From contig CM060112.1 in the NCBI GenBank assembly GCA_030522415.1, positions 8,394,001 to 8,458,000 on the forward strand: a DNA stretch of 64,000 bases. The letters are read 5' to 3'. This document shows, one piece after another, positions 42,690-55,254 of the stretch. The DNA is from Channallabes apus. Taxonomy: Eukaryota > Chordata > Actinopteri > Siluriformes > Clariidae. Each line of letters opens with the position of its first letter. Within the stretch, counting starts at the first letter, position 1. The position numbers and the translations under genes were made by a program. The notes below the pieces were generated by a model that was not told the origin of the DNA, made no database searches, and saw only the letters and a list, made by a program, of their open reading frames with translations.

Positions 42690-43135
42690 ACTTTACTCTG
42701 ATCTACCATAACATTATGACCATCCACCTATTATTGAGTTAGCCCTTCCTCTTGCCACCAAATGGTGTGTTCTGACACCTTTCTTTTGGAACCAGCATTA
42801 ATCTTTCCAGCAGCTTGAGCTACATAAACGCTTCTGTGTTACATGGACCAGCTATTGGACTACATGGACCAGCATTTACTCTCTACATGCATCAGTGGGC
42901 CTCGGCTACCCATGACCCTGTTGCTTGTTCCCTGGTTATTTTTTTCTTGGACCACTTTTGGTAGGTTCTGACCTCTACAGAACAGGATCATACCACAATA
43001 GATGCAGTTTTGGAGTTGCTCTGACCCAGTCACAACTTGGTGGAAAAATCTATATTAGACAGGTAGTCATAATGCTCTGGTGATTGGTGTAGCAGTACTG
43101 GACATTCAGTGGGGAATCAATTGAAATTTTTTCAC
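42690..43135. mobile_element. Degenerate Tc1/mariner-type repeat
   Basis: Contains ACCATAACATTATGACCATC at one end and TAGTCATAATGCTCTGGTG near the other (inverted relation CATAACATTATGACC / GGTAGTCATAATGCTCTG), with GGAACCAGCATTAATCTT, GGCCTCGGCTACCCATGACC, GGACCACTTTTGGTAGGTTC between. I recognise this as a Tc1-like family with reversed transposase remnants. No open frame. Confidence 0.5.
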
Positions 43136-43239
43136 TGGGGAGTCATTGAAATATTTTTTTTTCCCTATGTAAATATAACTTGATGATCAGAAGATAAGAA
43201 AGGAGGTAACAAGTACTAATTAAATCCAATTTACAGCAG

Positions 43240-43589
43240 AGATTCCGTTAGTGTGTCGCTCAGTCGAGTGTCATTAGAGAGATGTCTTGTTTGTTTTTCC
43301 GATAAAACAGTGTTTCCGTCGTGCGTAAAACGAGTGGACGAAGAGTAACTGTGTAAGACGAAAAGAGGGAAAGGGGAGGGAGGGGCTGCTTACTTTAGCT
43401 TCACACACACACACACACACAGGTTAATTTGTTTTATTTTTACTTTTATGTATTTATTTTTTGGGGATGGGGAACACATAATTTGAGTTTCCATTATTTC
43501 TTATGGGAAATTCTGATTTGGTTTATGAGTGTTTTGAAATACGAGTCCGCTTCCAGAATGAATTATGCTCGTAATCCAAAGTTCCACTG
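43240..43589. mobile_element. mariner/pogo-type MITE fragment
   Basis: Right end CCAAAGTTCCACTG followed by TA (43590-43591). Contains TTTCCATTATTTCTTATGGG, GAAATACGAGTCCGCTTCC, GAATTATGCTCGTAATCC and, left, GTGCGTAAAACGAGTGGACG. Familiar as a fish MITE whose other end mirrors CAGTGGTACCTCG; that left end is not present. Confidence 0.5.
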
Positions 43590-44035
43590 TACATGCTAAG
43601 CTGAAGAAAGCATTATAGATATATTGTATACTCAGAATATTTCAGCCTAGATAAGGCCGGTTCTACTGTCAGGGTAGTGGTGAAGACAAATGCAAGTGCA
43701 GGCTTTTATTGGCTTGAGCAAAGAAAGTCAAATGAAATCTAAAAAAGAAATGACAGACAAGATCTAGGAGAATAAGCTTTACAAGGGGCTCATTAAAAAA
43801 AGATATAGGGACTGAGTAAGAATGAGTGAGTGAGCAAGCGGCTGTGTGATTTTATTATTAAATAACCTTCTGTGTTATGATTGGTTACAAGAATTCAGAC
43901 TTGTCTATGATTGGTTGAAAGCCTAAAGTATGAAGCCATGTTTTGATTCATTATGGTTTTAGCTCATAATGTATCACATCTTTTTTTATTAAATCTGATT
44001 GTCAGTCTAAACTACATTATTACACATATTACGCA

Positions 44036-44037
<2 letters not shown>

Positions 44038-44075
<38 letters not shown>
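44038..44075. repeat. (TTA)n microsatellite
   Basis: About 12 TTA units directly beside the MITE end. Confidence 0.95.
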
Positions 44076-44082
44076 TAAACTA

Positions 44083-44680
44083 CAGGGTGGGCCATTTATA
44101 TGGATATACCTTAATAAAATGAGAATGGTTGGTGATATTTTGAAGTTATCCATTTTGGATCCAACTTTAGTTTTTTCAATAGGAAGAGGGTCATGTGACA
44201 CATCAAACTTATTGGGAATTTCACAAGAAAAACAATGGTGTGCTTGGTTTTAACCTAACCTTATTCTTGCATGAGTTATTGTAACTTATTATTAACTTAT
44301 TATTAACTTATTATTATTAGTTAGTTATTGTTAGTTAACTGTAGCATGGGAGATGGGTGGTTTCGTATTGAAATCTGCTGCAATGACCCGGTTACTGCGT
44401 TCACCAGACATCAACTCAATTTAGTTACATTAAAACCAAGCACACCATTGTTTTTCTTGTGAAATTCCCAATAAGTTTGATGTGTCACCTGACCCTCTTT
44501 TTATTGAAAAAACAAAAGTTGGATCCAAAATGGCCAACTTAAAAATGACCACCATGGTCACCACCCATCTTGAAAAGTTTCCCCCTCACATATACAGTAC
44601 TAATGTGCCACAAACAGGAAGTTAATATCACCAACCATTCCCATTTTATTTACGTGTATCCATATAAATGGCCCACCCTG
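44083..44680. mobile_element. mariner-type MITE with TA flanks
   Basis: Termini CAGGGTGGGCCATTTATATG and CATATAAATGGCCCACCCTG are perfect inverted repeats at 44083 and 44680, with TA on both sides. The inverted match continues with interruptions (GGTTGGTGATAT; TTGGATCCAACTTT; CACATCAAACTTATTGGGAA; AAACCAAGCACACCATTG) for some 190 bp per side. A 44283-44320 stretch repeats TTATTAAC. No ORF. Confidence 0.85.
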
Positions 44681-44689
44681 TATAATGAA

Positions 44690-45954
44690 ATTACTGCAAA
44701 ACTGTTAGCCTGTTTCTCATAGTGAGCTTGTGTGAGAATAGCATAAATCCCATAGTCTGCATTATGATTGGTTACAAGAATTCAGTTGAATCTATTATTG
44801 ATTAAAAATCTAGGCTATGTTGGGAGATATGACTTAAATAATGACGTAAGAGCTGTTTTGTAAGAGAATTCATTTTCGTATATGCATGTCACTTCTATCG
44901 TATAGTCATTTTGTATGTATGGAAAAAAAAGCGGCGGTCCTCGTCATCACATTTTAACTGGTGTTGACATGACAGCTACATTCTGTCACTGTACAAGACT
45001 ACATTAGCCTACATTTTTTTCACTTCTGCTTTAATGCATTGTTACCACTTTGCATGAAGATTTTTACCCGAGCCACTTCCACCCGCTCATGCTCATGAAT
45101 ACATTTAAATAATTCATATGTCCTTAAGAACTATAATATGATACACATTTTTATCTTGTAGATGCATTGTAGTGAATGATTTACTTTGGTCATAAACAGT
45201 ATAGCCTAAAGTAAAATGTAGAAACTGGAACTTTAATGCGTACCCTGTGTATGGCTGTTAACTGAAGTGCAGTTTGACTCATGCTCCATTGCATAAAAGG
45301 TGTGTAACATCCAGAAACAGATTTGGCATTAACTTCAGAAAGGTATACATGATGAAAAAACATGCGGACATGCAGAACCAGCGTCTGTATAAGTGGTACA
45401 GTCACTGTTTCACAATCAGGATAAAAGGACAAAATAAATCATCTTCCTCTGATTTTTTTTTCCAGCTTAGCTCTCTTCTTTCTCCTGGTGATTCTCTCAG
45501 CTGAACCAACTGATCAAGACTACGAGATAAATGGTTATTTAGCGTCTCACATGGCCATCTTTTCTTTAAGTGTCCTCTTCCATCTGGCTCTTTGCCATGT
45601 AGTTTTGCATTATCGTGTGCTTATGTGCTATTGAACAATTATGCTTTAATTTTCCATTGGGCTTCTTTGTGAACATGCTGGTGATTTGATTTATTTAGAA
45701 ATGATTTCCCTGTTGGCATCTGTTTTTTTTTTTGACAAGTGGCCTACTTTATCCAGTCCTCTCTTTTTCTTTGTGTGTGTGTGTGAATAATAGGCTTTGA
45801 CTGAAACAGAACCAGCAGCAGTTTGTTCTTATACAATCTCTTTTACCATTTCATAAAGGATAAAGTTATGACTTAATAGATATGAACATGGGTGATGGAC
45901 ACTCCTTATACAATATATTTAATAATTTAATAATTAATTGTTTAAAAAGTTCTT
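44690..45954. other. No gene recognised
   Basis: AT-rich DNA. A tract near 45440-45530 (CCAGCTTAGCTCTCTTCTTT) has an open frame of 76 codons but no coding character. Confidence 0.35.
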
Positions 45955-46105
45955 AGCACAGTTTCCTTGCACTTTCAAGGTTTGGAGCTTGCCTCGCAAG
46001 TGTGTGAAGTTCTCCTCATGCTCAGTAGATTTCGTGGATGTCCTGGTTTGGTCTAAAGACATGTGCTTAGGCTGATTGGTGTTTCCAAAGAAAGAAAGGT
46101 AGTTT
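45955..46105 (+). mobile_element. SINE relic
   Basis: GCACTTTCAAGGTTTGGAGC, GTTCTCCTCATGCTCAGTAG, CTAAAGACATGTGCTTAGGC, TGATTGGTGTTTCCAAA: the middle part of the SINE family, old. Confidence 0.45.
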
Positions 46106-46439
46106 GAAAGAGTTGTTTGTCAGCAATGTAATTTTCTCTCACAGCAGTAAATGTTGGTGTGAGGTCATATGAAGGTCATCATGGCAAGCTGTTGAATGTG
46201 ATATGAGAGATAAACCCATGCTTTTACAGGAATAACTAAAAGAAGACACGATACACAAACAAAACTCATAAAAACAGAGATGATAAGAATGGAGTGAATG
46301 TGTGTAAATATAATACAGGATGAAAAGAAGTGACAACAGTGAGAAAAGTCAGTGGTGATACACTGCAGGTCACAATGTGAACAATGAGTCTAAGATAAAG
46401 AAGCTCTACATGGTTAACAGAGAATGTGCAGAAGCAGAA

Positions 46440-46683
46440 CTTGGCCCCCTCCGGCAAAGTAAAGAGGTGGCCCTAGGGACAAAGGAATTTCTGAGTCTGT
46501 TGGTAGAGTGTCTCTGTGATAGAACACCTGCCACTGAACATGGTCTTCTGCTTGGCAAAAACTCCATACAGTGAGTGTTTGGTGTTGGACAGCATTTTGT
46601 TCAAGTTCTTCATTCGCAGAACACTATACCATAGAAAAGCATACTGACCACCACTGACTGGTAAAACATCTGCAGGAGCTGAT
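46440..46683 (-). mobile_element. LINE reverse transcriptase C-terminal fragment
   Basis: Minus-strand translation: LLQMFYQSVVVSMLFYGIVF from 46683, then after frame changes RHSTNRLRNSFVPRATSLL near 46480. These are the thumb-like block (MFYQSVVxSxLFY) and the ORF end (RxxxYRNSFVPxA) of Rex1/CR1/L2-type fish LINEs. It is probably related to the LINE in the 15-21 kb nest. Broken by stops. Confidence 0.6.
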
Positions 46684-46744
46684 AGATAGATAGATAGATT
46701 GGTTGATTGATTGATTGATTGACTGATTGACTGATTGATTGATG
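46679..46744. repeat. (GATA)n(TTGA)n microsatellite
   Basis: Five GATA units then about ten TTGA/CTGA units, at the junction of the LINE and Tc1 relics. Confidence 0.92.
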
Positions 46745-47289
46745 ATGGAGGCCACTGTGCTCATCTGGACCTTAAATGCTGCAGACATTTTACTGTACAC
46801 TTCACCAGATCTGTGCCTTAATGCAATACTGTCTGAGAGGTCTACAGACAATTCATTGGACTTCATGGCTTGGTTTGTGCTCTAACTTGCACTGTTGACT
46901 GCGGAACCTTATATAGACAGGTGTGTGTCTTTCCAAATCATATTCAATTAACTGAATTTACCACAGGTAAACTCCAATCTAGTTGTAGAAACATATCCAA
47001 GATGAGCAGTGGAAAGAGGACGCACATGAGCTCAATTGACAAAGCCTGTGAATACTTATATACATGTGATTTTTTTTTTATGTTTTATAAATTAGCAAAA
47101 ATTTAAAACAAACTCCTTCCACATCGTCATTATGGCGTATTGTTTGAAGAATTTTGAGAAAAATTATAAATATAATCCATTTTTGTCATGCAAAAATCCT
47201 GCCTACAATTTTAGAATAGAATAAGTCTGTAAGTCTGTTATATAGCAATATGAAAAAAAGAAATGCCCTGTGAATACTTTCCGGATGCA
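46745..47289 (-). mobile_element. Truncated Tc1 element with transposase N-terminus
   Basis: Minus strand begins near 47289 with TGCATCCGGAAAGTATTCAC (a Tc1-type terminus) and reaches an ATG at 46866: MKSNELSVDLSDSIALRHRS, then YSKMSAAFKVQMSTVASII, the first helix-turn-helix of a Tc1 transposase. Everything after residue about 42 is missing, replaced by the microsatellite. Substitutions in the helix (KVQMSTVASII for the usual PxSTVxxII) show decay. Confidence 0.65.
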
Positions 47290-48044
47290 TAGATAAATCG
47301 TCTGGCTATAGAATCTGCTCCATATACAGTAAGCTGAATAAAAGTATGATACCCTTTGGAGCCTTATACAGAGTTAGGACCATATAAGTTAAACTTAAGT
47401 GTGTCTGCATATTATTGTTTTCAAACCTTTTGTTAAATTCTGAATAAAATCTGGTTAATTCGATGAAGTAAACTATCACAACATTACTGCTCATGTCCAT
47501 ACCTAAATCATTTAAAGTAATTGTTTTTTTTTAATAACATAATATTTCATATAGGTTAAGATAAAATGTCTACTACAGGCCTGACACTTAATGAATAGCA
47601 AGCTGTTTCAGTTCACTGCATGAACCTAAGCACTTCACATCACTTTGTCTCCTGAAAATCTATACATATTATTGATGAATGCATGTTTGTTCTATTTTGA
47701 GATAAAGTGAGCAACATTGTGGTACTAATTCTTATTTGGACATGAATATTAGTTTGGAACACGTTTAGCAAAAGCAATATGGAAACATAAAATACTGATA
47801 AATATGGGCAAATGATGGACCATGAAAAAAGCAGTAAGACAAGGAATTCTATTTAGTTAGATTTTTACAATAAATAAATGAGAATATATATCAAACTAAA
47901 TACAATATACAGTATATACACACTTTAAGGTCTTTAGGAAACTTGACTAGTCTGTGCATCCTTTCACACACACACTTTGTACTGATTGTCTTTAATATTC
48001 TACACCCAATACTCTAATGGTTTATAATCAAATTATTTTGTATC
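47290..48044. other. No gene recognised
   Basis: AT-rich DNA without recognisable elements. Confidence 0.35.
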
Positions 48045-48240
48045 ACCCAGAAGAAGATGCGGTCTCTTTTGATTGTGATTCCTCTTAAGATTTCTTCATC
48101 ATGCCATCCTGAAGAGGTTTTACTTGCCACTGTCACCTCTGGATTGCTCATTAGGGTCCCTACATCTTGATTTCTGGATTTAGATAAGGTTTTTTAAAAC
48201 TGTGTGACAGTTCAAATTGAACTGAAATACAGGAAAACAG
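48045..48240 (+). mobile_element. LINE-like repeat relic (AATTGAATT-tail family)
   Basis: TCCTCTTAAGATTTCTTCAT, GTTTTACTTGCCACTGTCACC, GGATTGCTCATTAGGG, ACTGTGTGACAGTTCAAATTGAAC: a decayed plus-strand 3' end of the family seen at 48975-49562. Confidence 0.5.
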
Positions 48241-48974
48241 TTAAAAAAAGAAAGCAAGAAAACATAAACTGTTGTAACTGTTTTCTTTATTTGACTCTAC
48301 CCTGTTAAACTGCTTAAATACAGACATTGACATTGATATATATGAGATTTAACATGATCATTCCTGGTCTTCATTACAGATGCCATTTTACTGATATATT
48401 GATATGATGACATAGTTTTACTTACACATTCACACACCCACAAACACACACTGGTACATTACTACATTTTTCAAATTTGTTAAATTATCATATAGAGTGA
48501 CAAATGGCTTGAGCATGTCAATTTAATTTGATGAGTGGGAGCTCTGAAATCCCCATTTGCATAAGATCGGTGATAATTGCTCTTTTTTTTAATGCAATTC
48601 ATGCTCCTGTACACACCAATTATGTTCAAGCTCTTAGGCCTAATTTATTAGTGAACAAATGCAGCGGTGCCATGCTTAATCAAATATTGTGCATGGTCTG
48701 ACCAACACACCAACATCGATTAAAGTTCGCTGTTAGACAAAATGATCAAGACACGTTGAAATTGATTAAAAGACCAAACGCCAGCTGTTGCTTATTTGTG
48801 TTGCGACCAGGGAAACCTTTTCATGTGATAAATGTTGGAATTTTCTTATACATATATAGTTCTTAATACACACACCATGCATATACAGTATATTAGAAAA
48901 TTTATATATATATATATATATATATATACTATATATACTGTATATAAAACTACAAAACGACCATCTTGCATCAG
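48241..48974. other. No gene; possible conserved non-coding stretch
   Basis: 48510-48770 is repeat-free with several homeodomain/octamer-like words (CCCCATTTGCATAAG, GCCTAATTTATTAG, ACCAATTATG, GCTTAATC). Such density is common in developmental enhancers near protocadherins, but conservation was not tested. (TA)n at 48903-48947. Confidence 0.3.
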
Positions 48975-49562
48975 TCACTCCTGAGCTGCCAGTGATCCAG
49001 ACCCCCTCTGCCCCTGGACCTGTCTGATTCGTCCAGGTGTCCTGCTTTTGGTTGGAGATCTAGTGGCATGGATGCCCCTTGTGGGCTGCCTGGGATGCGT
49101 GTGGTGAGTGGGAACGGTTCCACTTTACGATGAAGATGGCCCTGTCCTCAGCTGATGCAGACAGCTGTTCTCTGAGGACTTGTGACTTCAGTCGCTTGAT
49201 AGTTCAGGACTGGAGTTTCCTACAGTCTACCTGAGCGTCGAATAATGAACTGGATTCCATTTTAACTTTAACCTGTTATACTGAACTTCCAGTCTCACCC
49301 AGTTCATTTCACCCAAATGTGGATGGGTTCCCTGTTGAGTCTGGTTCCTCTCAAGGTTTCTTCCAATTACCATCTCAGGGAGTTTTTTCCTTGCCACTGT
49401 CGCTGTCGTCCTCGGCTTGCTCACCAGGGACAGTCTTTTCATTTTTATTTATACACATTCACATTTCATACAAACTTAAATAAATCTTTGGATTGTGTAA
49501 AGCTGCTTTGCGACAATGTCAATTGTTAAAAGTGCTATACAAATAAAATTTAATTGAATTAT
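48975..49562 (+). mobile_element. LINE-like repeat, 3' end with AATTGAATT tail
   Basis: Landmarks: GGAGATCTAGTGGCATGG, TGATGCAGACAGCTGTTCTC, GGATGGGTTCCCTGTTGAGT, CTCTCAAGGTTTCTTCC, CTTGCCACTGTCGC, AAGCTGCTTTGCGACAATG and tail ACAAATAAAATTTAATTGAA. It is colinear, in opposite orientation, with 63385-64000 over nearly its whole length and with 31918-32560 at its 3' end. Confidence 0.7.
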
Positions 49563-50751
49563 ACTAGCGGTGACTACGTCTTATCACAAGATCCAGCACA
49601 GACCATGGCTGGATTCTTGCCCAAGAGCCTAATAGTTCTGATCCAATAGTTGCAGGACTCAAAAGATTTCATTCCAGTCAAAGATGCATAGACTGCTTTT
49701 ACATTCACATTTTTTTTTATTGCAAATAATAATGCGTTTACAATGGAAACTGCATTCCAAACTTTTACAATCAACATTGTACTTGTATTGTGTGGAATAG
49801 AGTCAGGACACAAGGGTTAGCTTTATTAGTGTTCATCATACAGGTTTTGGCCTTGTGTAGCTAGCTTTTATATATACAGTATATGTCTATTTAACTAAAT
49901 AGATTTTTCATGGGGTTAACCCAAACATATCAATTTTAAATCACTGTTAGTTAATTTTTGTTCGACATGCCTATTTTTATTTAATGAAAAAATCTCCCCT
50001 TAAATATGTTGATACATGAATCATGTGTTTCATTGTATCAGTGTTTCAGCATTTAGGTGCATCAATTCATACAGTAAGCAGATAGAAAATAATTCATAAT
50101 CATGAATAAGTAGAATAAGTGAAAGGGGCTTTGGGACAAGACATCAGAGATGAAATATTGTAGAAGTATAATATATTTTAGTAGTGAAACAGAAATATCT
50201 GGAAATACAATGACATATTTGAGCATTTATTGCTTAAGGGATGTAAAAACAAGCCTCATTTGTTTACTCCCTGATCTGTTCATTTGTATATCTGTAGGGA
50301 AATAATCAGATCATTTCACTTATATCCGTTCTGTTGACTTAATTTATTTCTCATAAATAGTTTGTATTTAAGTTATTTATATGTTCATAAACTTTGTTTT
50401 CTGTTGTCTGTTTAGAGTTTATATTTGTGCTTTTCTTTTTTGATGATGATGATGATGTGATGTGATGAGAAGATTAATCTTTTGACATTCTGTCACTTCA
50501 CCAGCACGGATTATGACATTCTTATACAGACTGTTTTCGCTACCGCTATGCATGTTAAAGTAATGCTTTCAACAAACCAAACTGCAGGAAGAAGACAAGG
50601 AGTAAGAATTGATTGGTTGATGAATAGAACATTTTCTTATTGCTTTGTGAAAATATTTCTCTTTTATAAAAAAAAATACAATTTAAATTTAAATTTGACA
50701 TTTGACATCACAAAATCGTAACTTTAACCTATAACTTCTAGGTCTTCCACC

Positions 50752-50800
<49 letters not shown>

Positions 50801-51839
50801 TGTGTGTGTGAGTGTGTATGTGACAGGAAAAAAATATGTAAATAAAGATTGTTGAAAAAATACTTTGTTGCCATACATAGTGGAAAAGTGCAAGGTATCA
50901 AAAACAGGAAAGCATTTACACTTTGCCTCCTCATTAAATCTTGATTTTCTGTATAATTACATCTTGGTGTAAAACTCCCATGTCAAGAATCTTATTATCC
51001 AATCCAGAAAGAAAAAAAAAAAGTTATGGCCTTCAAAACAAGTCTTGAGTGACTTTAACGACTCCAGCTGGACCACAAGCAAAAGCTAATAAGCTGTTTT
51101 TTTTTTCTCTTCCTCTAATGAGTAAACAGCTTTGCCCTCTCATTACATTTATCCCAAGGTTAACTTGGAGAGTGTGAAGCAGTGAGCTGTGAACAGCACG
51201 TGTACATCATGTTCATGCAATGTTTTGTGATTAAAGTCAGCTAAATTTGCTGGTATGCATATTTATAAAATAAATTAATGAATTAATCAGTAAATAAATA
51301 TCTTTGGTGTGTTAAATCTGCAATAAAATCAAGAAAACTATAAAATACGAATGGAGAAATTCTGAAATTAAATGAACAGTAAAAACCAATACGAACAAAC
51401 GTCCATACACACCAGAGGCAAATTTCCTGAGTGATTTTTTTTCTCCACACCTAAAAATGTTTTTTTTTTTTAAACAATCTTCCAAATATAATATTTTATT
51501 GGAATTTCTCTGAGAAAAAAAGTTTTTTTTTTCACGTTCAGTTTAAACCAACTTTTCATTGCCAACAACAAATGCCCCTGACCAACCACAATGCAGCCTG
51601 TTGTAGCCTCAATTGAAACATTCAACATGGCAAACCGAATAGTTTTCTTTCAGCTAAGGCAGATATTTACAACAAAATCTATAAATAATATTTTGAGTAG
51701 AATGACAATGGGTGGAGACAGATGGCCAAAGATCTTTGCTACGGCAATGGTATGTTTATGCCCTAGTATAGTAGTATATTACATTTGTATATCAGTAATA
51801 TATACAGTACATATTCCACTTATTTGCATTTTATTTTAA
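49563..51839. other. No gene; large GT microsatellite; possible conserved stretch
   Basis: Contains (GATGAT)n near 50444-50465 and (GT)n at 50753-50820. 51040-51240 (GACTTTAACGACTCCAGCTG, GAACAGCACGTGTACATC) is balanced in composition and repeat-free. No coding exon recognised. Confidence 0.35.
50753..50820. repeat. (GT)n microsatellite
   Basis: About 33 GT units with two interruptions. Confidence 0.97.
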
Positions 51840-52625
51840 TTGTTTTACTTTACTTTGCCGTTTGTAGCGTCCGGTGAGCGCAGATGAAGCGCCGAGGATT
51901 TTCTACACATAGGAGTCAGTGAGAGTGTTTGGTGACGTGCGTTTGTCCGGCTGCGCGGTTATACGGCTTCAAAAAAAATGTTGTATGCGGCTTTTTCTTG
52001 CCGTTCAAATCCCAACGAACGCAAGGAAAACGAGTCTAGTTCGTTTTCTCCGCGTTAATTTTACGCTTCGGAGGACCAGATATATCCCATGATACTACAT
52101 GCTATACATACAGTAGGGAAATGCAGGGGAAATGCAAAAATAAAATGCTTAAAAAATAAAACTTATGCGGAAATTTTTGCATTTCTTCATAAACCACAAA
52201 AAAACTTCCTTTAATCCGACGTTGTGCAGTCAGAGGGTGAACCCAGTAGTGGCGGCGATTTTTTTCTCTCCCTACGTCGCCGTATTATTATTTTTTATAT
52301 TTGTATATATTATATAAAAATATAATAATTTAATTAGAATTTTTAAAACAAGAAGATTCATGTCTAATATTGCAAAATGGTCCATATTAAAAGGAGGCAC
52401 CTCAAATAAAATGACAAGGGCTTTCATATCCAGTTCCCGACACACTGCCCCCACAGGTTAAACACACAAACTACAATTTGGGCTGCAGGCTGGTGTTAGA
52501 CAGAGACAAACGAACGCCAGTGTAGAAGTCAATCGAGCGGCACTACAAAATGCAACATAAACTTCTAGGACGTTCTGAGCTCGTTCGTGTATCCAAAAAT
52601 TTTGCGCCATGTGAACAAGGCCTAA
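51840..52625. mobile_element. CpG-containing MITE-like segment, class uncertain
   Basis: CpG-rich ends around an AT-rich middle: left CGTTTGTAGCGTCCGGTGAG with GGTGACGTGCGTTTGTCCGG, right GAGCTCGTTCGTGTATCC and ATGTGAACAAGGCCTAAGAG. The right terminus (reverse: TTAGGCCTTGTTCACATGG) is of a type seen in fish hAT/Harbinger MITEs, but I could not find a matching left terminus. Confidence 0.35.
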
Positions 52626-54589
52626 GAGAGAGAGAGAGAGAGAGAATTGTTTTTACTACAAAAAAGTTACTGTGAGATAATTTAAGCTCTGAGCATTTGA
52701 TACTTAAGTAAATTAAGTAAATAAAAAAAGGTTAGTACTTCTGATCTTTTACTCAACCAAATGGAAAAGTTTTTCTTTGCCCAAAGGAATCTCTTATAGT
52801 CCCTAGGGAGACCATTGGAGAGTAGTACTGTATACAACGATGAACAATGTAAAACGAAATGTTGCAGATTGTTCTCATGTATCTAAGAATGATGACAGAA
52901 TATGGACATCACATGTTTGGGCACATTGGAGTTAATGTAATGCATGTTTTAATTGAGGAGGTGAAAATACCGTGGAAAATATACCTATGTGATGAGATAC
53001 CTATGTGAGGAAGATGAAAGAGAAAAGTGAAGTCAGGTGGAGAGAATATCACTTACGTAGTTTAGATTTTATCATAGAACCTGTACTCATATACTCATGT
53101 CGTGTTTGATGTGAAGATCTGTGGTGCGTTTAATTCACCCCCAAAATTTTTGCATTGCTTATTTTGTCATTCCTCATGTGTAGTAAATGTAATGCTGTCA
53201 GGAGATGGTAAAATGGATAAAACAAAGAAACTAACTAACTAGATATTCAATTATTTAAAATAAATAAATAAATCAATGGCAGGATATTTTTCCATTATTT
53301 AAAAAAAATAAAAGTTAAAAACCTAATGTGTGTATAATGAAAACTTGCTAAGTAATTATCATAAACTAATAAACAAACTAACTAACTAATTAATTGACAA
53401 ACACTTTCTGAAACACTAATAGCTTTAAGACCAAATGAAAAAAAAAAGTGATTTACACATTTTCATTCAGTTATTTACCAAATCTCTTGGAGTCTGTGTA
53501 TTTGTGTGTGTGTGTGTACTTTATATGCATATATCAAAGCATGGCATTAGGAAGTACAAATGCTGATGAGATGTTTTACCACAGCAAGAGGCAGGGTTAT
53601 ACGAGAATTAACTAATTAATCTAATTAACAAATTTGTAATTAATCCTCGAAGAGATAAATTTTGCCCATAGGAAATGTGGATTTTTCTGCCACCCCCCCC
53701 CCCCCCTTTACTGATCCAGTCAAGTCATTTATCTCTAACAAAGCTATGCTTTTAATTGGATTTTTTTTTTACCATTTATCATTTATTAATAAATATATAT
53801 TTTACAGTGATATTAAGTGACACTGCAGTATACACATCTCTATAAATGATAAGTGTTGCCTTGAACAAAATAACGACATCAAAAAATAATAAATGTAAAA
53901 AGTTTTATACAACAAAATCCAACTTATAGAGGCCTTGTTCCAATATTTTACTTCACCTACATTAGTTGTGAGTCCCAGTGAAGGGAGACACACTAATAAT
54001 GCATGATTAAAATTGGAACATTAATTTAGACGCATTAATGTGTGTTAATGATATTTCAGTGTAACAAGGTCAAGGTTGAAATTAATTTGATCTGCCCTAT
54101 TCCTCCGGTGGTTGAGCGAGGAAAAAAGCTGCTTGGAATCACAGTAGGGAATTAAAAGTTGAACTTCAGATTCAACTTTAGCCATGTCTGTCACACTTTG
54201 TATTGTCTATGCAATCAGGAAATCTACAGCAAATTCACATCAAATCGTAAATTATTAAACAGGTGGCTTTAGATGTTTTAAATTCCATATGTTACAACTA
54301 GGAAACCACAGAAAGTGGAGAGTGGCTTCTGCTGAGCTTTTTGATGGATAAAATCTTTAAAAACCATAATGTTGTGAAGCTAAAGAAAGAGATAAAGTTG
54401 CAGTTATGTGGTTAACACAGCACTTTAAGGTTGCACAGATATCTTAGGCAGTCTTTTTCATGCTTGCATTGGCACATTTGAGGAAATACTGGGGCAATGT
54501 GGAATACATTCTAGCAGGGAAGCCAATCCATTTCCACCAATATTCACATCCACCAATTGGGTTGACAGACTACATACAGACTATATACA
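52626..54589. other. No gene recognised
   Basis: AT-rich DNA with (GA)n at 52622-52646 and a C18 run near 53690. 54000-54200 is homeodomain-word rich (CATTAATTTAGACGCATTAATG). Nothing else identified. Confidence 0.35.
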
Positions 54590-54785
54590 TGGGCCAGGGG
54601 TAGCTCAGTGGTTAAGGCATTGGACTACGGTTCGGAAGATCCCAGGTTCACATCCCACAACCACCAAGTTGCTACTGTTGGGCCCTTGAGCAAGACCCTC
54701 AACTGCTCAGATGTGTAATGAGATTTAAGGGGAAAAAAAAGTAAATCGCTCTGGATAAGAGCGTCTGCTAAATGTACAGAGATGT
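54590..54785 (+). mobile_element. V-SINE-type tRNA-derived SINE
   Basis: A-box GGTAGCTCAGTGGTTAAGG at 54599-54617 and B-box GGTTCACATCC at 54645-54655 form a tRNA-like head. It is followed by the core CACCAAGTTGCTACTGTTGG with GCCCTTGAGCAAGACCCTCA and the tail CGCTCTGGATAAGAGCGTCT with GCTAAATG, which resembles an L2-type LINE 3' end. This order is the hallmark of V-SINEs. The B-box carries one mismatch (CAC for CGA). It is a different family from the more common SINE here. Confidence 0.8.
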
Positions 54786-55254
54786 TTTGAAACTGGCCAA
54801 CCCAGAGAAAACCCTTGCAGACATGGTGAGATCATTTGAAGCTTAAGAACCACGACTAGGAAACCTAGAAGCTTTAAGGCAAAAATAGTGCCACTAAAAG
54901 TTCAAGCCAAAAAGAAATCACTCTCCCCATGTGAGGATTACAGACTGGAAACTGTCTCAGGAGGAATGCAAGTTCGGCATACGTACAACAACACAGTTCT
55001 TTTTACTGGGTCATGGGAGAAGGGTAGGGTCTACATGTCTACATGTGATTTTTTTGACTGTGGAAAGCTTATAATTGTGTAACTCATCATTTGTTATACA
55101 GGGTATCTAAGTCCTTACCACATCCAGGCTAATTTTAAGTGTTTTCTTTCTTGTAGTTAAGTTAAAATTGTTTAAAATGGATGTCATATTCTGTCAGTGA
55201 GCGCTGAGTTTGGTCTTCACTCTCGTTCATAGTTTTCATGGACGGCACTATCAA

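Noticed and set aside
6036..50820. Regularly spaced short repeats as a CRISPR-like array
   Set aside because: All tandem structures are micro- or minisatellites without unique spacers; this is a vertebrate genome.
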